A DNA stretch of 64,000 bases from Vicugna pacos (lineage: Eukaryota > Chordata > Mammalia > Artiodactyla > Camelidae): positions 7,449,136 through 7,513,135 of the forward strand of contig NC_133014.1 of the NCBI RefSeq assembly GCF_048564905.1, read 5' to 3'. Position 1 is the stretch's first letter, and every line of letters begins with the position of its first letter. This document shows, piece after piece, positions 32,439-47,400 of this stretch. The notes below the pieces were generated by a model. It was not told the DNA's origin and did no database searches. It worked only from the letters and a program-made list of their open reading frames with translations. The translations under genes were made by a program, and so were the position numbers.

Positions 32439-35400
32439 GTAAGGCCCTCGCTTCTTCTCCCCTGGGAAGAGCCCTGGTTGGGGTGCGGGGCAGGGAGAGG
32501 GGCTGCTGGTGGGCTCTCCGCGTGGGGAGTGGATTCAGTTCACAGTGTGTTCAGACACCCCCGGGCCCCTCAGGCTGGGGCTGGAGAACACTCGCAGGTT
32601 GTTGAAGGCCACGCGGGGGCGGTGCTCCTTTGCGTCGCTGTCAGACACGGCCGGGGAGGGGTGGTTACATCACTGTCCTCATTCCCGGAGGCAAACATGT
32701 CCCATGTTTGGTTGACTTGAAAGCAAAGGAAGAGAGATGCAGTGGAATCATTTATCATCCAGGAGCACTCGGAAGTTTCAGCGGGACGTTGGGCAGGGTG
32801 TTGGGCAGCCTTATCATCCAGAAGGAGTAATAAGACCGAGAGCGAGCCTTTGATCCCACTTGTGTGGCTGTTAGTCTCTTTCAGGAGACCTTTGTGATTA
32901 CTTTCTGCTGAGCTAAATTCCAAGCACATGAGTCATCTCATAACACGTTCCAAGAGTTACTCAGTGATGTAATTGGTTTACTGTTACTTATAGATTGCTG
33001 TTTATACCTTGATGGAGTTGTAAAATTGACATTAAAAAACACTGATCTCCCCACATGTACCTTTTTTTCCCCATATCAGCCATTTATACTCACCCATTCC
33101 AGGGACAAAGGTCTCCATCTTTCTCTTGTTAAAAGTCGAAATGCTAGTAGTGATCGTCTTTGACATAGTTCAGGGGAACAGCTTCCGATGATATTAAATC
33201 CTAGCTGCTAACTCTTAGCTTCAGATGTTAATTTCATTAAAACTTTGTTTCATATATTATAGTGGGGTTACACTTATTCCATATGAGAGCCACTTTTTTT
33301 CTGCCACATTTCAGTAGACACCAAATAAACCCAAATATAAGGTCGGGGGTTAAAAATCAACTCTGAAAGAAGACGGAGTTTCAGAATTTCTTGTATTATG
33401 GGGCACTGAGTTATTACTGATTTTAAACAAGAAAATACTGTTTAAAGAAGTATTTCATTAGTCTGAAGCAAACTCCATAAATGCTGGTTTGGGATATTTA
33501 CAGACATCATTGTGAAGAATCAGTTTTTAAAAAGAAAGAAACTATGGTGCTTTTTTTTTTTTCAAATAAGAGTGAGCTAATAGAACCTATAAAAAGAAAT
33601 ACTTAAGTTTATTTCTAAGAAAATATATGCAGAATCCATGAAAATCCTGAAAATACAAATAATTGTTTAAAGAAATCAGCAGACCTTCATGGATAGAGCG
33701 ATATACTGTATGTGATGTGCTGAATATTTGTGCCCCCCCAAATTCATATGTTAAAATCTTAACCCTCCAAATATCATTTTTTATAAATATATTTATAAAT
33801 GTATTTATAAGCCACCAAGTTAATGGTACTTTGTTACAGCAGCCCTAATGGACTGAGACACCATGTTTATGGATTGGAAGACTCAGTGTTGCTAAGCTGT
33901 CAGTTCTTCCCAAATTGACCTGCAGAATGGGAGGTTTTAGTAAAACTTGTGAATAGAGCGCACTGTTTATAAGTCCGCTATGAAAGGCAGGACACAGTTC
34001 AATATTCTCTAGCAAGAATATTGACCAGTAATTACTTATTTGATTTCCATGAAGAGTCAGAGATTTTTTTTTTTTTTATTATTTCAGAAGAACCCAAATC
34101 CATATGGATGAAATGGTAATAGTTGCTGGGATGATTTGCTTTGAAATAACCTGGTGGGGAGGGGGAGGAGGAGGAGCAAAGGTGAAACAAAATCCCAGCA
34201 GGATATTTTTCCAGATTGACAAGCTGATTCTAAAATTTGCATAAAAAAGCAAAAGAACTTGAATAGTGAAAACAATGTTGAAAAAGAACGAAGTTGGAGA
34301 ACTCACATTACCTGATTTCAAGACTTACTATAAAGCTATAGTAATTAGGCCAGGGTGGTATCAATGAAAGAAAGGATAGACACATAAAGATAGACTAGAA
34401 CAGAGTCCAAAAATAGACCCATACAAATATAACTGATTTCTGACAAAGATGCAGAGGTAATTGTCTTTTCCACAAATGGTGCTAGAGTGATTGGACACTC
34501 ATATGTGAAAAAATGAACTTTGGCCCATACCTCAAAGAATGTATAAAAATTAATTTAAAGTATATCATAAGCATACATGTAACATGATAAAACCTTTAGA
34601 AGAAAATATAGGAGAAAATATTTATAACTGAGGATTAGATAAGAGCTCTTAGATATGACATCTCAATCCTTAAAAGAAAAAATTGATAAATTGTATCTCA
34701 TCCAAATTTAAAGCTTTTGCTCAAGGAAACCATAAATAAAACAAAAAGACAACCTACAGAATGAGAGAAAATATTTGCAAGTGAGAGACTGACAAGGGCT
34801 TAATTTCCAGAATATGCAAACAGCTCATACAACTCAATAACAACAATGACAAAAAAACCGAACAACCCAATAAAAAATGGGCAGAAGACCTAAACAAGCA
34901 ATTCTCCAAGGAAGACATACAAATGACCAATAGGCACATTAAAAAAATGCTCAATATCACTAATTATCAGCAAATCAAAACTGCAATGAGTTATCACCTC
35001 ACACCAGTCAGAATGACCATCATTAAAAAGTCCACAATGGATAAATGCTGGAGAGGGTGTGGAGAAAAGGGAACCCTCCTACACTGCTGGTGGGAGAGTA
35101 GTTTGGTACAGCCAGTATGGAAAACAGTGTGGAGATTCTTCAAAAAATTAAAAATAGATTTACCATATGATCCCGCAGTCCCATTCCTGGGCATATATCC
35201 AGAGGGAACTCTAATTCGAAAAGATACATGCACCCCAATGTTCATAGCAGCACTATTTACAACAGCCAAGACATGGAAGCAACCTAAATGTCCATTGACA
35301 AATGACTGGATAAAGGAGCTGTGGTATATTTATACAATGGAATACTACTCAGCCATAAAAAGGATAAAATAATGCCATTTGTAGCAACATGGCTGGACCT

Positions 35401-38400
35401 AGAGATAGTCATTCTATGTGAAATAAGCCAGAAAGAGAAGGAAAAATACCATATGATAGCACTCATATATGGAATCTTAAAAAAGAAAAAAGGACACAAA
35501 TGAACTTATTTACAAAACTGACAGATTCATAAACAGAAAACAAACTTGTGGCTACCAGAGGGGAAGGGAGGTGGGGCGGGATAAATAGGGATAAATAACT
35601 TATGGTTACCAGGGGGGAAAGGTGAGTAGGGTGGAGGGATAAACTGGTAGTTTGGGATTTGTAGATAGTAACTACTATGTGTGAAATAAATAAACAACAA
35701 AGTACTGTTGTATAGCACAGGGAACTATATTCAATACCTTGTAATAGCCTAAAATGAAAAAGAATATGAAAAGGAAAAAGAAATATATATGTATAACTAT
35801 GCTGTACACTAGAAATTAACACAACATTGTAAATCGACTATACATCAATTAAAAAAAAAACCCTTTGCTCTGTGGGGCTCTGTTAAGCAAATGAAATGAC
35901 AGGTCACCAACTGGGAGAAAATATTTGCAAATCACACTTGACAAGAGACAAATTCAACAATAAGAAAACTAAGAATCCAATTAAAAATAGGCAAATGATT
36001 TTAAAAGATGCTTTACCTAAGAAGATATTCAGATGGCAAATAAGCACTTGAAGAAGTGCTCAACATCAGTAGTTATTAATGCAAATTTAAACTACAATGC
36101 AATACCACTATACACCTGTCAGATGGCAAAACAGAAACAGAAACACACCCGGCAGGTGCTGGAGAGGATGCACAGTGACTGGAACTGTCATATGTTGCTG
36201 ATGAAAATGCAGAACAGTACAGCCACTTTGGGAAGTAGTCTAACTATTTCTTATAGAATTAAACATACACTTAGTTTATGACCCACCAATTCCACTTCTC
36301 CGTATTAGCCTAAGAGAAATGGAACCTGATGTTTACACAAAAAGCCTATAGCAATTTAATTAATTAATTTATTCATTCATTAATTCCTAAAGTATTTAGG
36401 AATAAATGTAATCGAGCAAGTGAAAGATCTATTGAAAATTGTTGATTTCAAGTAAGAGGAAAGTTGCTTGTGCTTTGATTCTGTGATCATGCTCCGAAGT
36501 TTGCTTGGTTCTTTTATTAAATATCCGAAATAAACAGAAATCAAGATTTGTTTTCAGGCGTGCAAAAATGGTACGCTGTGTCTTTCACATACTTCTCTGT
36601 TGCAAAAGGACTTTCCAGGAGCAGGTGATTGATGCGTGATCAGGAATCTCTTTCTCTCCGCGCACACATCTCACACGTGTTTGGTAAAAACTCACACACC
36701 TTCTTTCTGCCTAGGGAAGAAAAAATCCAAATTCAAAACATTTAAGAAGTTCTTCGGGAAGAAGAAGAGAAAGGAATCGCCTTCCTCTGCAGGAGGTGGC
36801 ACCTGGAAACAAAGTCAGGCGAAGAATGAGGTCATTGCCATCGAGTCGGGGCCAGTGGGCTATGACTCAGAGGATGAGCTGGAGTAAGTTGCCTTCTCCA
36901 TCCTTCAGGCTTGTGTTCCAAGGAGTGGGGCTGCGGGGGGTGGGGCACAGGAGGACCCAAATACTGGGGCTCGTTGTCATGGTAACTCGATGGATCACTG
37001 AGCCTCCTTTCTTCCTAGGTTCCACTGGAGGGTCTTCCAAAGAAGTGATGTTTTCTGACTTTTTGTACATAGGGATGGAGAAAGTTGGTGTGTGTGGGGG
37101 GTGGATTTTCAGGTACCCGCTACATGCCAGGTGCTGTATATATTAAAAGTCTAGAGAACTATGGGAGAGGAGGTAAGATATACCACTTTACGAATGAGGA
37201 AACCAAGCTTTAGAGAAATTTTGGGAAATTTGCCCAACATTCTACAGCTGAAAGTGAAGATTAGGATGTAAGCCCGGATTTAATTTGACTTAAAACTCTT
37301 TTGAGGACCTGGATACTATACCAGAAAAATACGTCTCTCTAAGCCTGAACCCTGAGTCACCCAGTGAGGAAGTTTTCCATTAGAGAAAAGGGGGAGGGCT
37401 GAGGAGGGGACGGCTTCTTGCTGTTCAGTCTTAGAAAAATCATCCAAAAATATTGTTAGGAAGAACAGAACCAATAGGAATGAAATGTGGGGGAGTCTAG
37501 TGAAGAAATCCTTATTTTTGTAACTTGTACTTCATCAAAATATAGTTACAATACATATGCTTCAGTTACTCCAGACGTTAATTCCTGTGAGTAAAAAGGG
37601 GCAAAAAAAACCCAGGTTTCTTCCCTGCCAGCTTTTATATTTTCTTTTAAACAACGTCAGCACCTTAATTTGAGGATAAAATTCTTCGGAAGACATAACG
37701 ACCTTGGGGCTGGGGAAATAGACCACGCTGAGACGGGTCACTGGCTTCAGCATCCCCGCGAGGGTGTCCTGTCCCCTCCCTCCTCACCAATCTCCTCTCC
37801 TGTTTCTAAAAGAGTAGAAACCACGCTGACCACTAGGGGGCACCAAAGACTGATTTGGGTTTTTTCTTCAGGTTTTTTTTTTTCCCCCCTGGTGCAGAGA
37901 AGACGAGCTACACAGGCAAATTTCAGGCCACTCCAAACTCTTGGGGAGCAAGACATTATCGTATAATATTGTTCATTGTTAAATGCCCCAGGGAAATGAC
38001 AACACTCACCCCCCCTTACCCCCTGACTCTTGACCAGAACCTTTAGTGGCCCCTCCAGCCAAGGAACAAGAGCACAGGAGGAGGGGTGAGCTGGCCTGAA
38101 ATGACCACCCCCTTTCCATCTCCTCTATCACCAGAGCCCATGGAAAGTGGGGACAGTGCCCTTTTCATCCTTATATTCCCAGCTCCTGGAGGGGGCCAGG
38201 TCCACAATAACTGGTAAACATTTGCTGGAGTGATGCCTGGAAAGGAAGCTTGGTGGGGGGTGGGGGGCGGTGATGAGGCCCAGAAAATGCAAATAATGTT
38301 AGCTTAGAGAGCAGCGCAGAGATGAGGCAAGATCTTTTTCTTCTTTTCTTCAGCTTTATTGAGCGGTAATTGACAGCTTGTGGGAGTTTTCAGGTGTACA

Positions 38401-41400
38401 GTGTGTTGTCGATTTAATACACTTGCATCCTGCAAAATGATCACCCCAGAGCGTTAGCTACACCTGCGTCACGTCACCTAATTACTATTTCTTTTTTGTG
38501 GTGAGAACATTTGAGATCTACTCTCTTAGCAATTTTCATGTATATAGTACAGTGTTATTAACTATAATAACTGCTGTGCACACTGCACTTCAGATCCCAG
38601 GATTTATTCCTCTTGTAACAGGAAGTTTGTACTCTTTGACCAACGTCTCTCGGTAACCCCCACCCCGCCCTCCGGCCCCAGGTGACCACCGTTCTGCTCT
38701 CTGTGTCTATGAGTTTGGCTTTTATAGATTCCACATATAAGCAAGGTCACAGAGTGTGTGTCTTTCTCTGTCTAATTTATCTCACTTAGCATAATTCCCT
38801 CAAGGTCCATCCATGTTGTTGAAAATGGCAGGATGTCTACCTTTCTCATGACTGAATAATATTCCATTGTGTGTGTGTCCCCCCCATCTTCTTTATCTGT
38901 TCACCCACTGATGGACACTTAGGTTGCTCCCATATTTTGGCTATTGTGGTTCATGCTGCAATGAACATGGGGGTACAGATGTCTCTTCAAGATCCCATTC
39001 TCATTTCTTTCAAATAAATACCCAGAATTGGGATTGCTGGATCATATGATAGTTCTACTTTTAATTTTTCAAGAAACCTCCATATAGTTCTCCATAGTAA
39101 CTGCCCCAACTTACATTCCCACCAGCAGTGCAAAAAGGTTCCTTATTCTCCACATCCTCACTGACACTCAGCTCTTATTATTTTTATAAAAGCCTTTCTA
39201 ACAGATCTGAAGTGGTATCTCCTGCTTTTTGTTTGCATTTCCTTGACGATCAGTGATGTTGACCATCTTTTTCTTGTACCTGTTGACTGTCGTCTTCTCT
39301 AGAAAAATATCTGTTTAGATCTTCTCATTTTTCAAGTGGATTAGTTTTTTGCTATTGAGTTGTGTAAGTCCTTTACACAATTTGAATATATTAACTCCTT
39401 ACCAGTCTTGTGATGTGCAAATATTTTCTCTCACTCTGTAGATTGCCTTACCATTTTTGTTAATGGTTTCCTTTGCTGTGCAGAAGCCTTTTAAGTTGAT
39501 GTAGTCCCATTTGTTTAATTTTGCTTTTGTTCCCATTGCTTTTGGTGTCAAATCCAAAAACTCATTGCCAAGAGCAATGTCAATGAACTTACTCCGTGTG
39601 TTTTCTTCTGGGAGTTTTATGGTTTCAGGTCCTATGTTCAAGTCTTTCGTCTATTTTGGTTTTTGCGTATGGTGTGAAATAGTGGTCCAGTTTCATTCTT
39701 GTGCATGTGGCTGTCCAAGTTTTCCCAGTGCTGTTTATTGACGAGACCGTATTTCCCCATTGTATATTCTTGTCATAAATTAATTGACCAGATAAGAGAC
39801 AAAAATTTAAAGGTACTCTAGCCTCTTTGAAGAATCTCTGTGCCTTCCAGACCCTGCAGCAGCTTCTCATCCATCACTGTGGGCAGAAGAGCTGCATTTA
39901 TTCCAGGGTACGTTAGTGCTGGCCAACCTCGTGTCAGTTTAAAAAGCTAGTGCCCAATTATTGTGTCAGTGGGTTTATGTTTCTTGAATCCTTCAATCTA
40001 TAACAATTTTACTTCACTTTGCCTGCTTTGTTTCATGTCATTGATCTGGTGGAGAACATCCCACACTCTGGATTTGCTTTCTTTTGGCATGATTGAACTC
40101 ATTCCTGTATTCTCTGAATTTCTTGTACAATGTTAGATGGATCTAGATATTTAATGAGATTGGATTCAAGATAGTACTGGATACTTACTGTCACATTGCC
40201 TTACATCACAAGCGCATACTTTCTGCTTGTCCCTCTTCTGGTGACACTGCGACTGAGCAGTGGGCCTCAGGGGTCTCTCTCAGTGTGATTGCTCCTGATG
40301 GTTTTTTGGGTTTATTTGTTTGTTTGTTTTAAAGATAGCCTGGCTCTATCTTCAGTAATGATACAGTATGACATATTTGGACAACATTTAGCCCTACATC
40401 TTAGCTTTGGGCTATGCCAGTGGTTCCCAAACTTTGTTGCATGTTGAAAACACTTGTTTTTTGAAAGATACCAATGTTTTTTAAAAATACGAATGCCTGG
40501 CTCCTACCCCCAGGCATGTTAATGTGAGAGACAAATTGGGCATCAAGTTTTTTCCCCAAAGCTTCTACCAGTGATTCTAATGTGCGGCCAGACATGGAAA
40601 GCACTGGGCTGTGTACATTTATCCAGTGAGGACAGAAAAACATACGTACTGTAAACTTGATCATATCCCTTAATTAGCAGTGGGGACTCTGCTATGTGAT
40701 GGGAAAGGAATTTTAGCCCACCTCATAGAAAAGCCTGAAAGGAGAGAAAAGAGTTGGCTGTCTTTCTGGAAAGATCAGGTCCACGGAGTTTGAAGGTGGT
40801 GATGAATTTTGACATTTTATGCTGCTTAAGGTGGAAGAGCTTAAAAGATAAACGATCAAAAAGAAATAGAGAAATAGTAGGCAGTAGCTGTCTTCTAGAA
40901 GCATGTGTTATCACGGTCTACCAGCCAGCCTTGTTCCTGTTAGCATAAAATGGAGGTTAGGAGCGATTTCGCATTATCACTGAAGAGCAGACATAGCTCA
41001 CTGGGTGGTTTTTACACCTGCTGACGATCCATTATTTCATTGTGAAATGGGGGGTTTTCTAACTCTGTCACTCGTTCTGCATGCACTGGCTAGAACTCTT
41101 CTATGCAGAAGACCTTTCCTCCGTCAGCCCCGTGTTGCTCTGACGTACAGTTTGCACAGGAAAAGCAGTCATGCTTGGCTCACCGCTTCTCAGTCTACCT
41201 TCAGAGTAATGACCTGAAGTTTCCACACTGAGTGATGAGTTTTATTTTTTTCTTTGCTTTTTCCGTGACTCTCATTGTGAGTACATGGACTTTATATACT
41301 TGATTTGCTTTAAAAACCCATGACAGGCTTTATTCATTTTTATGCTCACACTGTCCCATCTTCTGCTACTGCGAGTCACTTCAGATTAGTTCCCGGGTTC

Positions 41401-44400
41401 TTTGGACGTTCTCCCGTTTGTCTCTGAAAGGTTCTTTGCTTTCTTGCACAGTGAGAAATTCCAGGTTTACTCTGAAAATTTCCTGCCCTGGACCTGTGAT
41501 CAGCCGTTTCTCCACAGGTTCCTTTTAGCGTGAAATGGTTTTTAGAGACCACAGTTTGGCTTCCAGGGGTGATGATTGCTGTCATTCCTTCTGAACCTTT
41601 CCAATAGATACAGCTGGGAAATAATGGTTTTGTTTGGTTTTGTTTTTTTCAAGAAAAAATAAATCATTAATCCGCTTTTATTTCCAGATCAAATTTAATT
41701 AGACAAAAATTTTTACCGCTTTGATTCTTTGTTTGAATCCACTCTTCTCTTATACTGGAAATCTTGGCTCCTAATGATACTAACAAAATTATTTATTTTC
41801 TTCTTCATCCAATATGCTTATAATAATTTCATTACCCCACTTTCCCACACAGAGGTTACATACTATAAAGAGTGTTCTGCACAGCTTTTTTAAAATCAAT
41901 ATTGTTACTAAAATAAGTAAGTATAATGTGCTGTCTTTGGGTTTTTTGTTCTTAGAATTTATCCTGTTACAGCATCGAAAGTCACCTGAATGCTGCGTTA
42001 AAGTCACTTGAAGTAATTCCTTTCTCTGTGTGGTTAGGCCAACAACCTGAAACAAAATTAGATTTATTTGCTTCTGTTTGTTTTCTAGTTTTAGAGATGG
42101 TTCAGTTTCCCTCTTCATTTGATTTTTGTCTTTTAACTGTGTGCAATGTTCAAATAGTTTCAAAGACAAAATTGTAAATGTAAGGAAATCCCTCAGCGCC
42201 TGTCTCCCCACCTTGTTATCTCCTTCCCCTTAAAGGAGACTATTCTTACTCCCTTGTTCCTTGTCCTTTTATGTTTATTTTTAAAAATACAAGCAAACAC
42301 ACATACGTTCACGTCTGTCAGTGCCCCCTTTCCCACTCCGAGCTGACACACCATAAACATCGCTCCGCACCCCGTTCTAGTTTTTCACTTAGGAGAGCCT
42401 GGTGTCGCCTGTGCTCAGAGATCCCCTCACACACTTGGTTGCTGAAAAGCCTCTATTCTACAATGTCCCACACTTTATTCAGATACCTACTGGGGACACG
42501 GAAGCTGTTTCCAGCCTTTTGCTTCTAGAAATGTTGCTGTGGCCCTGAGCACATGGCATTTTGTGTCTTTGCCATCGTGTCTCCTCGGAGGCCTTTCCCC
42601 GCTGTCTCAGCCACTAGTGACACCCAAGGTGGAGGGGTCCTGCCAGTGATCATGGTTTCCAAAGGGAGTGGCTGGGGGCTGCCGGCTGTGGGAGGGAAGC
42701 CCCGGTGTGCACGTGATCTCTGTGACGAGGGCTGCCCTTGGCAGGAACCCCACCCCCCCCACCCCCCACCCTGTTCTTTACCTTGGCCTCACTCCCTCCC
42801 GGAAATGTGAGGACATCCCACTTGCAAGCTTACTATAGCAGGCTAGAAGGCAGTTAGAAACCGTCACTAACCGACACAGTTTGATCTGCGGTGGAGCAGG
42901 GCCACACCTAGGGGTCCCTAATGCCTCCCGGAGGACAGGATGCCCAGGACGGCGGTGGGGGTGCCTGGTGCAGAAGATGGCTGCGTCTCCAGGATGGGCT
43001 TTCCTTCCCGCACCATCACATTGCAGTCACCTCCTTCCATCTATTGTTCAGCCTGCCAGCGCCACTCGGAAAGTCTGACAACTAAGTCCCACATCCTCTT
43101 AGGACATTTTGTGAATGTCCTTGGGTTCATTTCCCAGTTGGAGCCTTGAGCTTGGGGCTGGGGAAGCAGTCGGGTCGGTGATGACAGAGGGAACCACCAT
43201 CCACACTCCAGAACCTCGTCACCCAAGCTGGGTGGCATGGATCCTATCTGGTAATGAAAGGAAGGCGTGGCTTTGCACACTTGCATTTCTCACTTGAAGC
43301 CCAGCCACGGATGTGTGCGTTGGGCCCCAGCTTCCGTCAGGCAGGCCCTCATCCTGCTGTGCAGACGCACAGCCCTCCAAGGGATGACCTCGCACTCCCC
43401 GGGCATCCACGGCTGTCTTCCACCCGGCTCGCAGCCAGCCGGCCGGCCAGCCAGCCAAGGCCCCCTGCCAGCCCTGCCTTTCTTCAGGCCTGCTTTCTTG
43501 GACCTCACACCTCGTCAGACCTTGGTTTTTCCATTAATGGAAAGAATTCACACAACCTTCAGATCTGTTAGGAAAATTCCTATCTTTCCAAAGCTCCTCA
43601 CGGTTGACCGTGGTATTTGGCAGGATGGACCCAAGTCAGAGGCAATGAAAAAAGTCAGTAAGCTGAAGGCTTATTGTAGAGGATGTGCTGTTAACCCCCG
43701 AGCCCCCAGGGGAGAGGGGGCTGAGCCGGGTTTCACGGTGCTTCTTTCATCCTAGGGAGTCGAGGGGCGCGCTGGGCAGCCGGGCCCTCTCCCACGACAG
43801 CATTTTCATTCCTGAGTCGGGACAGGACCCTGCTCGACCTGTGCGGGTGTTTTCCCAAGAGAACGTGTGTGACCGCATTAAAGCTCTGCAGGTAAACCCT
43901 TCCTTGGCCTCTGTGTCAGCTGGGAAGCAGGAACTCCTACAGGGGTCTCTGCTGGGCTCCCGGGGTAGGTCCTAAAGCAGAATTGCATGCAGGTCACAGC
44001 TCTCCCAGGACTCGCCGGGTTAGTTACAACCAGATCGTGCCTCATTCGCAGTGATAACCCCTCCTTTTCATGATCACAGCCAGAGAGCTGGTGGCAGACG
44101 CTCGGTTCAGTTCCCTGCCCCAGCCAAGGGCGTTGAAAACATCTGAAAGGAATGAATGGGAGCAGGAGGATTTATTGATGAAAGCCGCTGATGAAAACAA
44201 CAGTAAATGTTCTTTCTTCCAATCTAGTTAAAAATACAGTGTAATGTGAAAATGGGGCCACCACCTCCTCCGGGGGACCTGCCTGCCCAGCGTGGGGACG
44301 ATGCCGGCATGAGCTCTGAGGACGACGGTCTGCCCAGGAGTCCCCCAGAGATGTCCCTGTTGCAGGACACGGGTCCCGGCACAACCATAAAGGCAAGTGC

Positions 44401-47400
44401 AGCCTGCACCCCTCCCCATCTCCGTCCTTCCCCTCCGCAGGGGCAATCAGGGGCTCTGGGGGCCCCTGCGTGTCCCCTTAAGGTCCCCGCCAGTGGCTGT
44501 GGCCATGCTCAGTGCAGCCAGAAGGTATTCCAGCCAGGTCACCAGAACCCTGGGCTGTATTTATTTTCATTCTTTGAGCCAGAATTTGGGTCTTGTTAGC
44601 AGATGCGGTTTGGGTGACCTTTTTTATGCTGGTTTAAGGTCTGATACTCTCGACCCCATGCCTCGTTCTTCCTGTCTGAGCAGGTGACCAGACTGGGCAT
44701 CTCATCTAAAAGAAGGAAGAACAGCTCTGAATCTGTGTTCTGTCGTGACATTTGGTGAAGGGAGAAGGGTGTGGTGACATTTATGACTTAATCTAGGCTC
44801 CCAGATCTGAGGTTGGGCCAGTGAGAACTTGGTTTAGGGGAGAGATGCGAGGCATGGTACTGGTCAGCAGGGCCTCAGGGAAAGTTTGACAGGGAGAAGG
44901 GTGTGTGTGGCCTCAGGAGGGCCAGGAACTGGCCCCAGCAGCCACCCTCCCCCCTGGAATCCAGGAGGAAGACTTGAGCTCTTCCTCGTGTGTAAACACT
45001 GGAGCTCTTCTGGATGTGAGTACCTAAGTGATGAAGTACGTGATCGTTTTCCCCTTGGAGACCAGCCTTGCTGTGGGGTGGATGGGGTTGTCCGTGTTAT
45101 GCTGACACCTGAAAAACAAATACAAGTCTGATGCAGAGCCACGCCTCTGCCCCGGGTGTCCTTGGAGCGGCCCCCGTGCTCTGGACCCAGGCGGTCCTCA
45201 CAAAGTCCTGCACATTCTCTGCTGCTCGGAAATGCATTCCATGGTCACTTCAACTTGGGCGTCCAGAAGCCCCCCTGCAAAGGCTGGTGAAGGAGTGTTT
45301 ACTTGACTTGTGTGCAGTTGTGGGTTCCCAGAGCACCCCCGATGAAAGGCAGAGGAAGGGCTGTGGTGTGGCTGAGTTGAACACGCCCAGGGTGGGGGTT
45401 CCCACACTGCAGACTCGAGAGCAACTCTCCCCAGAATTCTGCCCTGGGGGGACCTGTCCCTGCTTGCTCCATGGGCAGGACAGAGAGCAGTGGGCCCCCA
45501 CACCTGCTCTCCCAGCATGAGGAAAAGGCAGAGAAGACAAGGAGGAAGGTTTTGGCCCATTGCCTGGACTCCAGCCCACCCTGCACCCCTTCACACCTTA
45601 CAGTGCTGGAGGGGGAGGGTGACAGGCTGTCTGAGGTGTAATCACCTTGTGACACACGTCTCTGCATCCATGGGTGTGCAGTGTCAGCGTCTGCAGCCCC
45701 AGGAGCAGAGGTGACTGTGTGTGTGGTGGGGATACGTCTGTGGTGAGCCGCCGTTCCATGCTCACTGCATCGCACAGTTCTTCTGCATCTCCCAGCATCG
45801 TGGTTCTCTGTTCAGCTGGGACAGATGGGACAGAGGAACGAGTCACTTCTAAGTCTTTTCATTAAGGAGTGAGCCCAGCTCCAAGGCTGTGAAGCGCCGT
45901 GACGCACAAAGTCCACCGTCAGCTGACGGGGGCCACTCGCTCGGGGCGGGGCCGACCTTGTCCTTCTCAACATCCCTTCTTTGGTGCTGATGTTATATTT
46001 TTTTAATGTTCTGAGATTTTATCAACTACTGGGTAATAGGAACAATACACTAGCTTCATAGGAAACCAAAATTTGAGCCTTTAAGACATAAAAAAATATA
46101 ATCCTTATCATCAACGGTTTTGAAGACACAATGATCATATTTTGTGCCCTGAAAGTTTTTCCAGCACAGCAGCCTGGGTGAGAGGGGGAAACAATGAACC
46201 CTTTAAAGCACACTTATGTAACACATGGTATTTGATATAATGGCACCTTAAATCCCCAAAGCATGGGGCTGTGGACTGTTTGACTTTTTCCTGTTGTGGC
46301 ACCTTACACAGGCCCACACGCTTGACAGAGAAACTTAATGAAGATTGCTGTGAACAAAAGGCCTTCAGACACAGCCAAGGTGACATTTCCTGACAATGAG
46401 TCTTTCAGGAAATACATGGGATTATTTTTAAAATTTCATTACCACGTGAGGTAACAACTGATGAAATGCATTCAGTGGTTTTTAAGGGAGAATCACATCA
46501 AAGTTGTCCTGGTCTAGGTGTCCTGCCATTAAGCAGGAAACACGGGTAGAGGGTGGCAAACTGGCAGGTCCGATTTGCTCCGGGCGAGGAGGAAAGAGCA
46601 AAGGGGACACGGCTCTGCTTTGGCGGCAAAAGGAGGTGCTGCCCCCTCCCTGCTCCCTGGGCGAGGCTGTGGGCTGGATCGGTCAGCCCTGGGGACCTGT
46701 GTCCTGGGAGGGTTTGGGACCAGGTATCCCAGTGCCTCCCTTTCTCCCCCGGACCTGCCCGCTGCCCCTGCCCGCCGCCCCTGCCCCGTGTCTATTGTCC
46801 ACTTCTTGAGTGATACCCTCTGCCTGCTCCTCGGTGGCAGTGCCCCTTTTTGAGGCCAAATGTGGTAAAATAGCTGTCACCCAGGGTCACCCCCAAAAGC
46901 CTCTGCACCCCAGGCTGCTTCCTCAAGGCTCTGTGAGCCATTAGCCCCCCAACAAAGGGCAGCTTCCTAGACTTTTAAATCATCCACTTCCAGAATCATC
47001 CGGAGGCAGAGTCCAGGAAAATTGGGTAACTAGGGGCAGACCACGCAAATATGACCTGTGGATGCCGCCAGCCGGCAGGTAACAATGCAGGTCAGCTTTC
47101 CCGCCCCGTCCTCCTCCCCGGGGGCCCCACCGCACCTTGCGGAGTTGCTGTACCAACCAAAGAGGAAACTCAGTCCTCCTCCATCGGGGAGGTCTTGGAT
47201 TCTCCAGGCCCCAACAACTCTCAGAACCTTGGTGCAGACAGGAGTTCTGTTCTCTCGTGGGAGGACCAGCTGTTGATGGCCGGCACGGGGTGTACAGGGT
47301 CCGAGACCGCTGTTCAGTGTCGGGGGGGACATTAAGCCCCTCCCCGGGACCCCCAGCCAGAGCAGACCCGGGGCCAGGACCATCTGCCCAGGCAGTGCAG

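Noticed and set aside
34923-35372. 149-codon frame that looks like a protein gene
   Set aside because: It is L1 ORF2 C-terminal sequence, part of a truncated LINE.
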